This document shows, one piece after another, positions 33,950 through 42,757 of a stretch of 64,000 bases of DNA. The DNA is from Bacillota bacterium (GTDB lineage Bacteria > Bacillota > Clostridia > Oscillospirales > Acutalibacteraceae). Below the pieces are notes generated by a model. It was given only the letters and a program-made list of their open reading frames with translations. It was not told the DNA's origin and made no database searches. The translations under genes were made by a program, and so were the position numbers. The DNA is taken from positions 1 through 64,000 of the forward strand of contig JAEYPT010000007.1 in the NCBI GenBank assembly GCA_023410445.1, in the 5' to 3' direction. Position 1 is the first letter of the stretch; each line of letters starts with the position of its first letter.

Positions 33950-34774
33950 TTAGTGCATCGATTCTGCAAGCTTCATGAGCTGGTCGGTGGAAAGGCCCTT
34001 TGCGGAGATACCGATCTCGGTTCCGTTTGCTTCCCAATCAATGTCGTGTTCGCCGGTGAGGGCGGCTACATGGCCGTTGACGGTCGTCTGCTTCACCGTT
34101 TCGTCCGTAGCCATCGAGAAGGCGGTTTTATCTGAAATTTTGCGCTCATGCGTGCAAATTTCATCGGAGCCGTTCGAATAGTACAGGTCGATATAATTGC
34201 CGTCGATTTTTCCGCTGTTGTCCTTATAAAGGCCAGCCTTTTCAAATTTGTAGCCGGAGGGCAGGTCCTTCGGGAGCAGCACCGGGAAGGCTGCCTGTGA
34301 GGTTGCGCTCTTCAGATCCTTAACTTCAACGCTGTTGGCATCGGCGGCGGACGTATCCTTTTTCTGCATGCCGGAAACGGTGCCAACCAGTTTTCCATTG
34401 GCGTCATAGAGCTCCGTAGAACCGTTCAGACTGCCGAACATTAGCGGCTTGCCGTTCTTATCATAGTACCCGCTGGGCCCATTCTTCGGCTGATTGGCGG
34501 GATTGACTTGCACGATGGCGCTGTGGCCGAGGTTGATCGACTGAAGAATATCGCTGATCGCGGCCTGAGCGAACGTAGTCTGCGAAACGCTGATCACGCA
34601 GACGAGGCATGCGGCGGCAGCTGCCCAGCGGACGGTGTGCGCTTTCCCCGTCAGACCTGCCCTGCGGCGGAAGCCCTGTTTCATTGCCTTTTTCTCAAAT
34701 GCGGACAGCGGTTCCGCAGAATAATCCTCCGGGTTCACCTGCGCGTCGTTCAGTGCGTCATAGATGCTATTCAT
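33950..34774 (-). CDS. DUF4367 membrane protein, probable anti-sigma factor
   Basis: A 274-residue protein with a cytoplasmic N-terminus of about 45 residues, one membrane segment (about residues 48-68, VRWAAAAACLVCVISVSQTTF) and a large outer domain. The C-terminal DUF4367 domain starts around FPVLLPKDLPSGYKFEKAGLY. Its start overlaps the ECF sigma gene by 4 bases, the arrangement of sigma/anti-sigma pairs, and single-span topology fits an anti-sigma factor or sensor. That role is inferred; the N-terminus lacks a zinc-finger motif. Its 3' end was copied in a tandem duplication. Confidence 0.82.
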   Translation of the reverse strand: MNSIYDALNDAQVNPEDYSAEPLSAFEKKAMKQGFRRRAGLTGKAHTVRWAAAAACLVCVISVSQTTFAQAAISDILQSINLGHSAIVQVNPANQPKNGPSGYYDKNGKPLMFGSLNGSTELYDANGKLVGTVSGMQKKDTSAADANSVEVKDLKSATSQAAFPVLLPKDLPSGYKFEKAGLYKDNSGKIDGNYIDLYYSNGSDEICTHERKISDKTAFSMATDETVKQTTVNGHVAALTGEHDIDWEANGTEIGISAKGLSTDQLMKLAESMH

Positions 34775-35325
34775 AAATTTGCCTCCTTCAGGTGTTTCAG
34801 TTTTTTCCGGTCCCGAGAGAGCCGGTTGTACAGGGCGGAAACCTTGATGTTCCGCTGTTTGGCGAGCAGTTCGGCCGGCTGACCTTCGACGTAGCGTCCC
34901 CAGAAAAGCTTCCGGTCGTCCTCTGAGAGATATTGTAAAAGGGACTGCATTTCCGCACCGATTTCATCGGCCAAGACCGTCTCCTCCGGATTCCCGGTTT
35001 CACTGGGCTCTTCCCCGGTCAGCGGGGCTTCGGTGAGCGTGTGTGCCCTGCGGCGCTTGAAATCGATCGCCTTATATTTGCTGATCGCAGCCAACCAGGC
35101 GGGAAAACTGCTTCGTTCGGGATCGTAGTGCTCTGCCTGTTCCCATACGGTCAGCAGAATGTCATTGACACATTCTCCGTAATCGTCCGGGAACACGGCT
35201 AGATGCCTGCGGACGACCGCTTTGATGAGCCCGCCGTAGGTATCCACGACATAATCGAGAGCGGCTTCCTCTTTCCGCTTCAGCAGACCGATGAAGTTCT
35301 GGTCATTTACTCTTTTTCCAAACAA
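34771..35325 (-). CDS. ECF-type RNA polymerase sigma factor
   Basis: A 184-residue sigma-70 family protein with region 2 (YGECVNDILLTVWEQAEHYDPERSSFPAWLAAISKYKAIDFKRR) and region 4 (LSEDDRKLFWGRYVEGQPAELLAKQRNIKVSALYNRLSRDRKKL). It directs RNA polymerase to a small set of promoters, probably including surface genes. Start is the TTG at 35325 behind AGGAG. It overlaps the DUF4367 gene by ATGA, so the two proteins are co-translated. No own promoter consensus can be inferred from one copy. Confidence 0.9.
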   Translation of the reverse strand: MFGKRVNDQNFIGLLKRKEEAALDYVVDTYGGLIKAVVRRHLAVFPDDYGECVNDILLTVWEQAEHYDPERSSFPAWLAAISKYKAIDFKRRRAHTLTEAPLTGEEPSETGNPEETVLADEIGAEMQSLLQYLSEDDRKLFWGRYVEGQPAELLAKQRNIKVSALYNRLSRDRKKLKHLKEANL

Positions 35326-35430
35326 TGAAACATCTCCTTTTGCCGTTCCTGCAATTTGGCGCGCCTACTTGTATATTCGCAGACGGAGAGGGAAATCTAT
35401 CCGATTTTCCGGATTTTTTCGTCCGGTCGG

Positions 35431-35467
35431 AAAAAAACTGCCCAGGAACCGAAAGGCTCCCGGGCAG
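35431..35467 (-). terminator. Rho-independent terminator after recG
   Basis: On the minus strand the stem CTGCCCGGGAGCC (plus 35455-35467) pairs with 35438-35450 around a TTTC loop, followed by seven Ts. It ends recG and lies before the sigma-factor promoter region. Confidence 0.9.
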
Positions 35468-35471
35468 CTGC

Positions 35472-37502
35472 TTAATCGTTTCGGTCCAGGAAAAGCTGGT
35501 TTACTTCCGCGCGCAGCCCGCGGTTGGGGAGCGCACTGAGCTCCGGGTCGCCGCGCAGAATCTGCCGCGCGGCGTCCTGTGCCTGCCGCAGAATTTCCAG
35601 ATCGGTCATCATGTCCGCAATTTTCAGTTCGGGCAGACCGTGCTGCCGCTGCCCGAAGAAATCCCCCGGCCCACGCAGCTTCAGGTCCTCGTCCGCGATG
35701 CGGAATCCGTCCGAGGTGGCGCACATCGCCTTCATCCGGGCTTCGGCCTCTGGATTTTGCGCGTCGGAAATCAGGATGCACGCCGAAGAGATTTTTCCCC
35801 GGCCAACGCGCCCGCGGAGCTGATGGAGTTGGGAAAGGCCGTATCGCTCAGCGTTCTCGATCAGGATCACCGTGGCGTTCGGAACGTCCACTCCGACCTC
35901 CACCACGGTGGTGGAAACCAGCGCGTCGATTTTGCCCTCCGTAAACAGCTCCATGACTGCTTCCTTTTCACGGGGTTTCATCCGACCGTGCAGCCGTCCG
36001 ATCCGAAAACCGGGGAGCCACTCGGTTTCCACCCGGCGTGCGTATTCCTCTACACTGGCGGTGTCGTTTTGGCCCTCCTCGATGCTCGGGCAGACGATGT
36101 AGCACTGCTGGCCCTGCTCCAGTTTTTTCCGGATAAAACCGAACGCGCGCTCGCGTTTGTCGGAGGTAACGGCGTAGGTGGCGATTTTCTGACGTCCCGG
36201 CGGGAGCTCGTCGATGACGGAGCAGTCAAGGTCTCCGTAAATGGTAAGCGCCAGCGTGCGGGGAATCGGCGTGGCGCTCATGACCAGCAGGTGGGGCAGA
36301 TCGCCTTTTGCCGTCAGGGCGGCGCGCTGAGCAACCCCGAAGCGGTGCTGTTCATCCGTGACCACCAGGCCAAGCTTCCGGAAGGCCACATCCCCGGTGA
36401 GCAAAGCGTGCGTGCCAACAGCAAGTCCGGTTTCCCCGGAGGCGAGTCCTTCCCGTACCTTTCGTTTCTGCGCGGGTGTCAACGACCCGGTCAGAAGCGC
36501 GACCCGAATTCCGGCGGGCTCCAGAAATCCGGAGAGTGTCTGAAAATGCTGCCGGGCGAGAAGCTCCGTCGGGGCCATAAGGGCGGCCTGCATGCCGTTT
36601 TTTACAGCGGAGTGGCAAAGAGCCGCCGCAACGGCCGTTTTGCCGGAGCCGACGTCTCCCTGCACCAGACGGCGCATCGGGTGAGGCCCGGTCATATCCG
36701 TCATGCAGTCGCACACGGCCCGCTTCTGGGCACCCGTGAGGCTGAACGGCAACAGGCGGAAAAATTCCTCCGTGAAATCCTTTGCAAGGCAAAGGCGGTT
36801 TTCCGGTCGGTCGGCGCTTTTCATGCGGAACAGGCCGAGCTGGAGCACCAGTAGTTCTTCAAAGACAAGGCGTTTCCGCGCGAGAGCGAGGGCCTCCATG
36901 TCCTCAGGAAAATGAATGTTTTCCAGCGCATAGCGCAGTTCGCAAAGTTCGTTCTGCTGACGGAGGCGGGGCGGAAGGGGGTCCCGCATGACATCCGGCA
37001 GAAGCGCCAGAGCTTTTTTTACCGCGTCGGCAATCATCCGGCTGGAAAGGCCCTCTGTCTGGCGGTAGACCGGCCTCACCGGCGGACAGGTATCCGCCGG
37101 AAAAAATTCCGGCGACGACATTTCCCGACGAGAAAGGCCGGAACGAAACTTCCCGTAAAACAAGTATTCCGTATTTTCCTTCAGAAGAGTGGGGATGTAC
37201 GGGTTGTTGAAGAAAGTCAGCTCCATAACGCCCTCGCCGTCGGAGGCGCGGGCCTTGTAAAGCGTCATGCCGCCGCGAAGGCGCGCTTCCTTCGGCGGCT
37301 GCGTGACGATCGCCCTTACGGCGCAAACGGTGTCGGCGGGGGCGGTGCGGATTGTTACCGGATTGCTGAGGTCTTCGTAAATGCGGGGATAAAAACGCAG
37401 AAGGGCGCCGACACTCCCCGCGCCGAGCTTCCGGAAAAGCTCTGCACGCTTTGAGCCGACGCCTTTTAGGCTTTGAATGTCCAGACGGTACAGACTTGCC
37501 AT
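35472..37502 (-). CDS. recG: ATP-dependent DNA helicase RecG
   Basis: RecG remodels stalled replication forks and branched DNA. The 676-residue protein has the N-terminal wedge/OB region (about 60-190), the Walker A motif GDVGSGKTAVAAAL, the DExH box TDEQHRFG, and helicase C motifs around VSTTVVEVGVDVPNAT and QLRGRVGRG. The ATG at 37502 follows AGGTGACGG. It is 35 bases downstream of the FakA-like gene on the same strand; the two often sit together in Firmicutes. Confidence 0.96.
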   Translation of the reverse strand: MASLYRLDIQSLKGVGSKRAELFRKLGAGSVGALLRFYPRIYEDLSNPVTIRTAPADTVCAVRAIVTQPPKEARLRGGMTLYKARASDGEGVMELTFFNNPYIPTLLKENTEYLFYGKFRSGLSRREMSSPEFFPADTCPPVRPVYRQTEGLSSRMIADAVKKALALLPDVMRDPLPPRLRQQNELCELRYALENIHFPEDMEALALARKRLVFEELLVLQLGLFRMKSADRPENRLCLAKDFTEEFFRLLPFSLTGAQKRAVCDCMTDMTGPHPMRRLVQGDVGSGKTAVAAALCHSAVKNGMQAALMAPTELLARQHFQTLSGFLEPAGIRVALLTGSLTPAQKRKVREGLASGETGLAVGTHALLTGDVAFRKLGLVVTDEQHRFGVAQRAALTAKGDLPHLLVMSATPIPRTLALTIYGDLDCSVIDELPPGRQKIATYAVTSDKRERAFGFIRKKLEQGQQCYIVCPSIEEGQNDTASVEEYARRVETEWLPGFRIGRLHGRMKPREKEAVMELFTEGKIDALVSTTVVEVGVDVPNATVILIENAERYGLSQLHQLRGRVGRGKISSACILISDAQNPEAEARMKAMCATSDGFRIADEDLKLRGPGDFFGQRQHGLPELKIADMMTDLEILRQAQDAARQILRGDPELSALPNRGLRAEVNQLFLDRND

Positions 37503-37537
37503 TCCGTCACCTGCAAGCGGTTCAAACGGCTTCGCCG

Positions 37538-39205
37538 TTATTCCGCAGAAATAATAAAGTAATAAACGGGCTGCCCGCCGTTGACGAGCGTAATTTCAAT
37601 GTCGCTGCCGACCTTTGCCTTAACGCGGGCAAGGGCTTCGTTGGCCATGTCCTCGGTGACTCCTTCGCCGTAGATCAGCGTAATGAAGGAGGTGCCGCGG
37701 GTTGCCACGGAACGCGCCAGTCTGGTGCAGGTGTGAACAATATCGCGGTCCCGCTCGATCAACTCCAGTTTCCCGTTGACAAGACCGAGAATGTCCCCTT
37801 CCCGGATCTTTTTCCCGCCGAATTCCGAATCTCGTGCCGCGAAGGTGACAAGACCGGTTGTAACACCGGAAGCCGACTCCATCATCGAAACCGTGTTGGC
37901 CTCGGTTGAAATATCGGGGTTGTAGGCCAGCAGTGCTGACAGACCCTGTGGAATCGTGCGGGTCGGAAGAACGATTACCTTCCGGTCTTTGACCAGAGGA
38001 ATGGTCTGCTCCGCCGCCAGAATGATGTTTTTATTGTTCGGCAGTACGATCACCGTCTTGGCCGGCGTGGCCATCACGGCCGCGAGCAGGTCCTCAGTGC
38101 TTGGATTCATGGTTTGCCCGCCGCTCACGACGTGGCTGCACCCGAGGTCGGTGAACAGCGTTTTTAATCCGCTGCCTGCGGCAACCGCGACAAAGCCGAT
38201 CTCTTCAGTAGGATCGGCGGGCGCTAAAGGGGAGGGATTTTCCTTTGCGGCCTCGCTTTCCGCGGCCTTGCGGTGCTGCTCTTTCATATTTTCAATTTTA
38301 ACCGTCAGAAGCTGGCCGAACGCAAGGCCGGCCTCCAGCGCGTTGCCGGGATTTTCCGTATGAACGTGAACCTTGATGATCTCTTCGTCGTCCACAACGA
38401 GGACGCAGTCACCCATGGTTTCCAGGAATGCCCGAAGATCCTGTGGGTCCTTTTCACACTCGGGATTCCGACCGACAATGAATTCGGTGCAGTAGGTGAA
38501 ATGAATTTCCTGATCGAATTCCGCCGCGGCATTGCGGAAGAAATCGCTTTCCAGGGATTTGTCCCCGGCAGGGGCGGAATCGTTTGCGATCATGACACCG
38601 TCGCGGAATACGCTCATCATTCCGTCGAAGATGAGGCACAGGCCCTTGCCGCCCGCGTCCACAACTCCTGCACGCTTCAGCACGGGGAGAAGCTCCGGCG
38701 TCTGACGGAGGGTTTCTTCGGCACCCTGACAGACCGCGGACCACACGGCGACCAGATCGTCGGCGTTTTCCTGCGAACCTGCACGGCCCTTTTCACAGGC
38801 AATGCGGGATACCGTCAGAATGGTGCCCTCGGTCGGCTTCATCACAGCTTTGTACGCCGCTTCCACACCGATGCCCAGCGCGTTGACCAGGTCCGCTCCG
38901 CCGGCTGTTTCAAGACCTGCCAGCCCCTTGGAGAAACCGCGGAACAGCAGGGAAAGGATTACGCCCGAGTTGCCCCGCGCGCCGCGCAGAAGGGCGTCGG
39001 CGGCAATTTTGGAGATTTCGGCAACGGAGTCGCTGCTGGTTTTCAGCAGCTCTGCTGCGGCGGAAGCCATCGTCATGGACATGTTGGTTCCCGTGTCCCC
39101 ATCCGGAACCGGGAAAATATTCAGGTCATCGACCGCCGTTTTGTTTTTCAATATATTGTTGGCGCCGGAAATCAGGGCGTTTTTAAGGTCGGTCCCACTA
39201 ATCAC
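37538..39205 (-). CDS. DAK2-domain fatty acid kinase-like protein (YloV/FakA)
   Basis: A 555-residue protein of the YloV family. The N-terminal DhaL/DAK2 domain has NIFPVPDGDTGTNMSMTM, with the Asp residues that bind two Mg ions, and RGARGNSGVILS. The middle and C-terminal DegV-like-associated domains (VVSGGQTMNPSTEDLLAAV) are those of FakA, which phosphorylates fatty acids held by FakB. No fakB is adjacent. The usual Asp23-like gene upstream is also missing. The start is GTG 39205. Its promoter carries a perfect palindrome. Confidence 0.9.
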   Translation of the reverse strand: MISGTDLKNALISGANNILKNKTAVDDLNIFPVPDGDTGTNMSMTMASAAAELLKTSSDSVAEISKIAADALLRGARGNSGVILSLLFRGFSKGLAGLETAGGADLVNALGIGVEAAYKAVMKPTEGTILTVSRIACEKGRAGSQENADDLVAVWSAVCQGAEETLRQTPELLPVLKRAGVVDAGGKGLCLIFDGMMSVFRDGVMIANDSAPAGDKSLESDFFRNAAAEFDQEIHFTYCTEFIVGRNPECEKDPQDLRAFLETMGDCVLVVDDEEIIKVHVHTENPGNALEAGLAFGQLLTVKIENMKEQHRKAAESEAAKENPSPLAPADPTEEIGFVAVAAGSGLKTLFTDLGCSHVVSGGQTMNPSTEDLLAAVMATPAKTVIVLPNNKNIILAAEQTIPLVKDRKVIVLPTRTIPQGLSALLAYNPDISTEANTVSMMESASGVTTGLVTFAARDSEFGGKKIREGDILGLVNGKLELIERDRDIVHTCTRLARSVATRGTSFITLIYGEGVTEDMANEALARVKAKVGSDIEITLVNGGQPVYYFIISAE

Positions 39206-39247
39206 TTGTCAGCACTCCCTCAAAAATAAACGGCGGAAGATCCGCTC

Positions 39248-39299
39248 TAATACTAATCCTATAGATTAGTATTATACCATATCCTTCCCTGTGATTCAA
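39248..39299 (-). promoter_or_regulatory. Promoter with palindromic operator, FakA-like gene
   Basis: On the minus strand TTGAAT (plus 39294-39299) and TATAAT (39271-39276) are 17 bases apart. A perfect 11-base inverted repeat TAATACTAATC (39248-39258) and its complement (39264-39274) overlaps the -10 box and start site. A repressor binding here would block transcription of the lipid-linked gene. Confidence 0.6.
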
Positions 39300-39338
39300 T
39301 CTCAAAATCATACCCGCATCACGCCGCATGTCCGGAGT

Positions 39339-39369
39339 CAAAAAAAATCCTCACGTTGTCGTGAGGATT
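39339..39369 (-). terminator. Rho-independent terminator after spoVS
   Basis: On the minus strand the stem AATCCTCACG (plus 39360-39369 side) pairs with 39346-39355 around a four-base loop and is followed by at least seven Ts. Confidence 0.85.
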
Positions 39370-39381
39370 CGGTGAACGGTT

Positions 39382-39642
39382 TCAGCGGGGTTCTACAATC
39401 AGTTTGATGGCGGTGCGTTCTTCTCCGTCAATGGTGACGCTGGCAAAGGCCGGAGTACAGATCGCATCAATTCCGGAGGGTGCGAGGTAGCCGCGTGCGA
39501 TAGCTATGGCTTTGACCGCTTGATTGGTTGCGCCGGCGCCTACGGCCTGCAACTCGACGGAACCGGTTTCCCTGATTACTCCCGCGACTGCTCCTGCGAC
39601 GGAATTCGGTGCTGATTTTGACGATACTTTTAGAATTTCCAT
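39382..39642 (-). CDS. spoVS: Stage V sporulation protein S
   Basis: An 86-residue Alba-like protein, MEILKVSSKSAPNSVAGAVAGVIRE at the start and ERTAIKLIVEPR at the end, very close to the family. SpoVS affects asymmetric division and sporulation in Bacillus. ATG 39642 follows TTTGGAGGATAG. It lies downstream of ymdB and rny as in Bacillus, separated from ymdB by a long AT-rich repeat that may carry its promoter. Confidence 0.95.
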   Translation of the reverse strand: MEILKVSSKSAPNSVAGAVAGVIRETGSVELQAVGAGATNQAVKAIAIARGYLAPSGIDAICTPAFASVTIDGEERTAIKLIVEPR

Positions 39643-39682
39643 AGGCTATCCTCCAAATTTTTAATAGTATCATCATAAAACG

Positions 39683-39842
39683 AAAAAAGACTTTTTTCAA
39701 TATATTTTCGTAAAAAATATTATCCAATAAAAAAAAGAACTTTTTGGAAGAGTTTTACAGAAAACAAAAAACGCTTTTTTTCAATCTTTTTTCTTAAAAA
39801 ATACTACCAATAAAGAAAGATAATTTTTGGAAAACATCACAG
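39683..39842. repeat. Imperfect direct repeat of about 83 bases, two copies
   Basis: Copy 1 (39683-39760) and copy 2 (39766-39842) align along their length: A-run, CTTTTTTC, AAT, TTTTC, TAAAAAATA, CCAATAAA, TTTTTGGAA, ACAG, in the same order. They fill the gap between ymdB and spoVS, almost pure A/T, and copy 2 overlaps the ymdB stop. They may hold spoVS promoter or regulator sites. Confidence 0.6.
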
Positions 39843-40604
39843 AATTCGAACGCGCTCCACGGAAACAGTTTTCCCGGTGCTCTCATCGATGTTGAAAATC
39901 GCGCCGCAAATGTGGCAGTCGCCGTCCGCAAAGTCGAAGCGAACCGGCATCTTGGAACGCATCTTCTGGATGACCAGCTCGGATTTCACACCGAGAATTG
40001 AATTGACGGGCCCGGTCATGCCGAGGTCGGAGATGTAGCCGGTGCCGCCGGGAAGAACGCATTCGTCGGCCGTCTGAACGTGGGTATGTGTTCCGTACAC
40101 GGCGGAAACCCGCCCGTCCAGGTAGCGCGCAAGTGCATATTTCTCACCGGTCGCCTCCGCATGAAAATCGACGAGGGTGATTTTCGGGAGCTTTTGGGCA
40201 AGAAGCAGATCAGCCCGGTCAAACGGGGACTCCATGCTCTCCATGTATACCACGCCCATCAGATTGATTACGCCGACCTGAATTCGCCCCATGTCGACAA
40301 TACAGAAGCCCTGCCCCGGCACCGAGGATGGGAAATTCGCCGGCCGCAGGAGAAACGGGCTGGAGTCGTAAAAATCGTAGCTTTCCCGCCTTCGGAAGCT
40401 GTGGTTCCCGGTTGTGATCACGTCGACGCCGCTGTCGAACAGATATTGGGCGGAAGAAGGCGTAAGGCCGTTCCCATCGGCGGAATTTTCACCGTTTGCC
40501 AGAACCAGCCGGATGTCCTTCAACCGTTTGAAGGAGGGGAGGCGGCTGCGCAGAAAACGGCATCCCACGCCGCCGACCACGTCCCCTAATGCCAGAATAT
40601 TCAT
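39837..40604 (-). CDS. ymdB: YmdB-type metallophosphoesterase (TIGR00282)
   Basis: A 255-residue phosphodiesterase of the YmdB family, which in Bacillus hydrolyses cyclic nucleotides and interacts with RNase Y. Motifs in order: ALGDVVGGVG, NGENSADG, TGNHSFRRRE, DFHAEATGEK and GTHTHVQTADE. The start is the ATG at 40604 with GAGGTG upstream; the GTG at 40613 overlaps that site. It lies between rny and spoVS but has a terminator between it and rny. Confidence 0.9.
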   Translation of the reverse strand: MNILALGDVVGGVGCRFLRSRLPSFKRLKDIRLVLANGENSADGNGLTPSSAQYLFDSGVDVITTGNHSFRRRESYDFYDSSPFLLRPANFPSSVPGQGFCIVDMGRIQVGVINLMGVVYMESMESPFDRADLLLAQKLPKITLVDFHAEATGEKYALARYLDGRVSAVYGTHTHVQTADECVLPGGTGYISDLGMTGPVNSILGVKSELVIQKMRSKMPVRFDFADGDCHICGAIFNIDESTGKTVSVERVRIL

Positions 40605-40619
40605 ATGCTGCACCTCAAT

Positions 40620-40651
40620 AATAAAAAGGGGGAACAGCTCTCTGTTCCCCC
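40620..40651 (-). terminator. Rho-independent terminator after rny
   Basis: On the minus strand the stem GGGGGAACAG pairs around AGAG (plus 40628-40651), followed by TTTTT. It lowers read-through from rny into ymdB. Confidence 0.8.
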
Positions 40652-40665
40652 AAAAGTAAATTCAG

Positions 40666-42219
40666 TTACTTCGCGTACTCAATGGCTCTGCTCTCGCGGA
40701 TAATGGTTACCTTGATCTGACCCGGGTACTCCAGGTCACTTTCGATCTTTTTGCAGATGTCGCGGGCAAGAAGAACCATTTTGTCGTCGCCCACCGTTTC
40801 CGGCTTTACCATGATCCGGATTTCACGCCCGGCCTGAATCGCATAGCTGCGGTCGACCCCTTCGAAGGAAGAAGCGACCTCCTCCAGCTTTTCCAGACGC
40901 TTGATGTAGTTTTCCAGGTTCTCGCGCCGCGCTCCGGGCCGGGCCGCGCTGATAGCGTCGGCAGCCTGCACCAGACATGCAGCGACTGTTTTGGCCTCCA
41001 CGTCACCGTGGTGAGCCTGAATCGCGTGAACAACCGCTTCGCTTTCCTTATATTTGCGAGCCATGTCGACGCCGATGTCCACATGGGAACCTTCAATTTC
41101 ATGGTCAAGAGCCTTGCCGATGTCGTGCAAAAGACCTGCCCTGCGAGCAATGGCGGGGTCCAGTCCGAGTTCCGAGGCCATCATGCCTGCCAGATAAGAA
41201 ACCTCAAGGGAATGATTCAGAACATTCTGTCCGTAGCTGGTGCGGTAACGCAGCCGCCCCAGAAGTTTGACCAGTTCGGGATGGATGCCGTTAACACCGG
41301 CCTCGATCACCGCATGTTCGCCTTCCTGTTTAATGGTAGCATCTACCTCATGGCGTGCCTTTTCAATGGTCTCCTCAATCCTTGCCGGATGGATGCGTCC
41401 GTCGGCAATCAGGTGCTCCAGTGCGATCCGGGCTACCTCGCGGCGTACCGGCTCGAAGCAGGAAAGGGTGATTGCTTCCGGAGTGTCGTCGATGATCAGG
41501 TCAACCCCCGTCATCGTTTCAATCGCCCGGATGTTCCGGCCCTCGCGCCCGATAATTCTTCCCTTCATTTCGTCGTTGGGAAGCGGTACCACGGAAATCG
41601 TCGCCTCAGCCACATGATCCGCCGCACAGCGCTGAATGGCGGTGGAAATGATCTCCCGCGCGTTCCGGTCGGCCTCTTCGCGTGTCTGCTGCTCAATCTC
41701 CATCAGTTTAACAGCTTTTTCATGGGTCAGCTCGTTGTCCAGGTTGTTGAGAAGATATTCTTTGGCCTGATCGCCCGTAAAGCCCGAAATGCGCTCCAGC
41801 ATATCGAATTGGCTCTTTTTCAGGGCTTCTGCCTCCGAAAGCCGTTCCTCGGCCTGTTTGATCTTGTTGGAAAGAACGTCGTCCTTGGCTTCCAGAGCTT
41901 CGGTTTTCTTGTCAAGGGTTTCTTCCTTCTGCTGAATTCTGCGTTCCTGACGCTGGATTTCTTTTCTGCGTTCGTTCAGCTCGCGTTCGGATTCGGTACG
42001 CTGGCGGTGGATTTCATCCTTGCCCTCCAGAATCGCTTCCTTTTTCTTTGCTTCCGCTGTTTTAATCGCGTCGCTGATGATCCGCTTAGCTTCCTGTTCC
42101 GCAGAACCGATTGTATATTCGGCGGTTTTTTTGCGGTGGATTACCCCGGCGAGATACGCAAGAACTCCCACAATCACCGCGCAAACAACCGTAATTACAA
42201 TATAGGTTGCAAGATTCAA
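40666..42219 (-). CDS. rny: Ribonuclease Y
   Basis: RNase Y is the membrane-bound endoribonuclease that starts mRNA decay in Firmicutes. The 517-residue protein has an N-terminal membrane anchor (about residues 4-24), a long charged coiled coil (about 30-180), a KH domain with the GREGRNIRAIE motif, and an HD phosphohydrolase domain with GLLHDIGKALDHEIEGSH. TTG start at 42219 follows GGAGGTGCC. Length matches the family. Confidence 0.97.
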   Translation of the reverse strand: MNLATYIVITVVCAVIVGVLAYLAGVIHRKKTAEYTIGSAEQEAKRIISDAIKTAEAKKKEAILEGKDEIHRQRTESERELNERRKEIQRQERRIQQKEETLDKKTEALEAKDDVLSNKIKQAEERLSEAEALKKSQFDMLERISGFTGDQAKEYLLNNLDNELTHEKAVKLMEIEQQTREEADRNAREIISTAIQRCAADHVAEATISVVPLPNDEMKGRIIGREGRNIRAIETMTGVDLIIDDTPEAITLSCFEPVRREVARIALEHLIADGRIHPARIEETIEKARHEVDATIKQEGEHAVIEAGVNGIHPELVKLLGRLRYRTSYGQNVLNHSLEVSYLAGMMASELGLDPAIARRAGLLHDIGKALDHEIEGSHVDIGVDMARKYKESEAVVHAIQAHHGDVEAKTVAACLVQAADAISAARPGARRENLENYIKRLEKLEEVASSFEGVDRSYAIQAGREIRIMVKPETVGDDKMVLLARDICKKIESDLEYPGQIKVTIIRESRAIEYAK

Positions 42220-42429
42220 ATTTTGGCACCTCCTTTTTTAAAATAACTTTTTCATATTCATTTAAATTCCATCATAGTGGATGGGTGCGTTATCCCATCA
42301 ATGCAAATTCATGCATCATAAAACTAATTGTATTACTTTCCATACCCATCTGTCAAGAAATTTGCTTTCAATATGAAAACGTTCTGAAATTACCGGCGGC
42401 GCGGCCTGCAAAAGGCATCCGGACAGGCC

Positions 42430-42458
42430 TTGACAAGGGGAAAACGCCGTGCTATGAT
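42430..42458 (+). promoter_or_regulatory. Sigma-A promoter of the thrS T-box leader
   Basis: TTGACA (42430-42435) and TATGAT (42453-42458) are separated by 17 bases. Confidence 0.9.
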
Positions 42459-42464
42459 GAATCA

Positions 42465-42737
42465 CAAAAGATCATCCATATCTGAATAAAACGTTGACGA
42501 GGAAGCCACATTCACGGCCGCATCAGAGAGCGAGCGCTATAAGCTGAAAACGCGCGCGGCGGGCAGGGTGCATCGGCTACCGCCTCCGAGCGTATGCCGA
42601 GTGCCTTCGGGCGAAAGGCGTGCCGGTCCGGCACCGTTAAAAGCCGTACGAATGAGGGTGGGCGAACAGCCTGCCGAATTTGGGTGGAACCGTAAGGAAT
42701 CAGCCTTACCCCATTGCGGGGTAAGGCTTTTTTATTT
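42465..42737 (+). ncRNA. T-box leader (threonine), controls thrS
   Basis: The T-box sequence GGGTGGAACCG is at 42682-42692, followed by a terminator stem AGCCTTACCCC (42702-42712) paired to 42718-42728 and a T-run. Stem I features include AGAGAGCGAG and GGGTGCATCGG. The likely specifier is ACC (threonine) at 42579-42581, followed by GCCTCCGAG. This fits the downstream threonyl-tRNA synthetase. Confidence 0.93.
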
Positions 42738-42757
42738 TTTAAGGAGAGTGAATTAGA

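Larger units (their letters stand above)
33143..34134 (-). repeat. Tandem duplication unit 2 (parent copy)
   Basis: The parent segment: secreted gene A, its leader and promoter, and the 3' end of the intact DUF4367 gene. It aligns with 32194-33130. The outer breakpoint is near 34134, inside the DUF4367 gene. Confidence 0.75.

Noticed and set aside
35325..36854. A 509-codon frame on the plus strand opposite recG
   Set aside because: recG is complete and well conserved on the other strand; the frame has no domain and is composition-driven.
41008..42246. A 412-codon frame on the plus strand opposite rny
   Set aside because: RNase Y is unmistakable on the minus strand; this frame lacks any domain or ribosome site.
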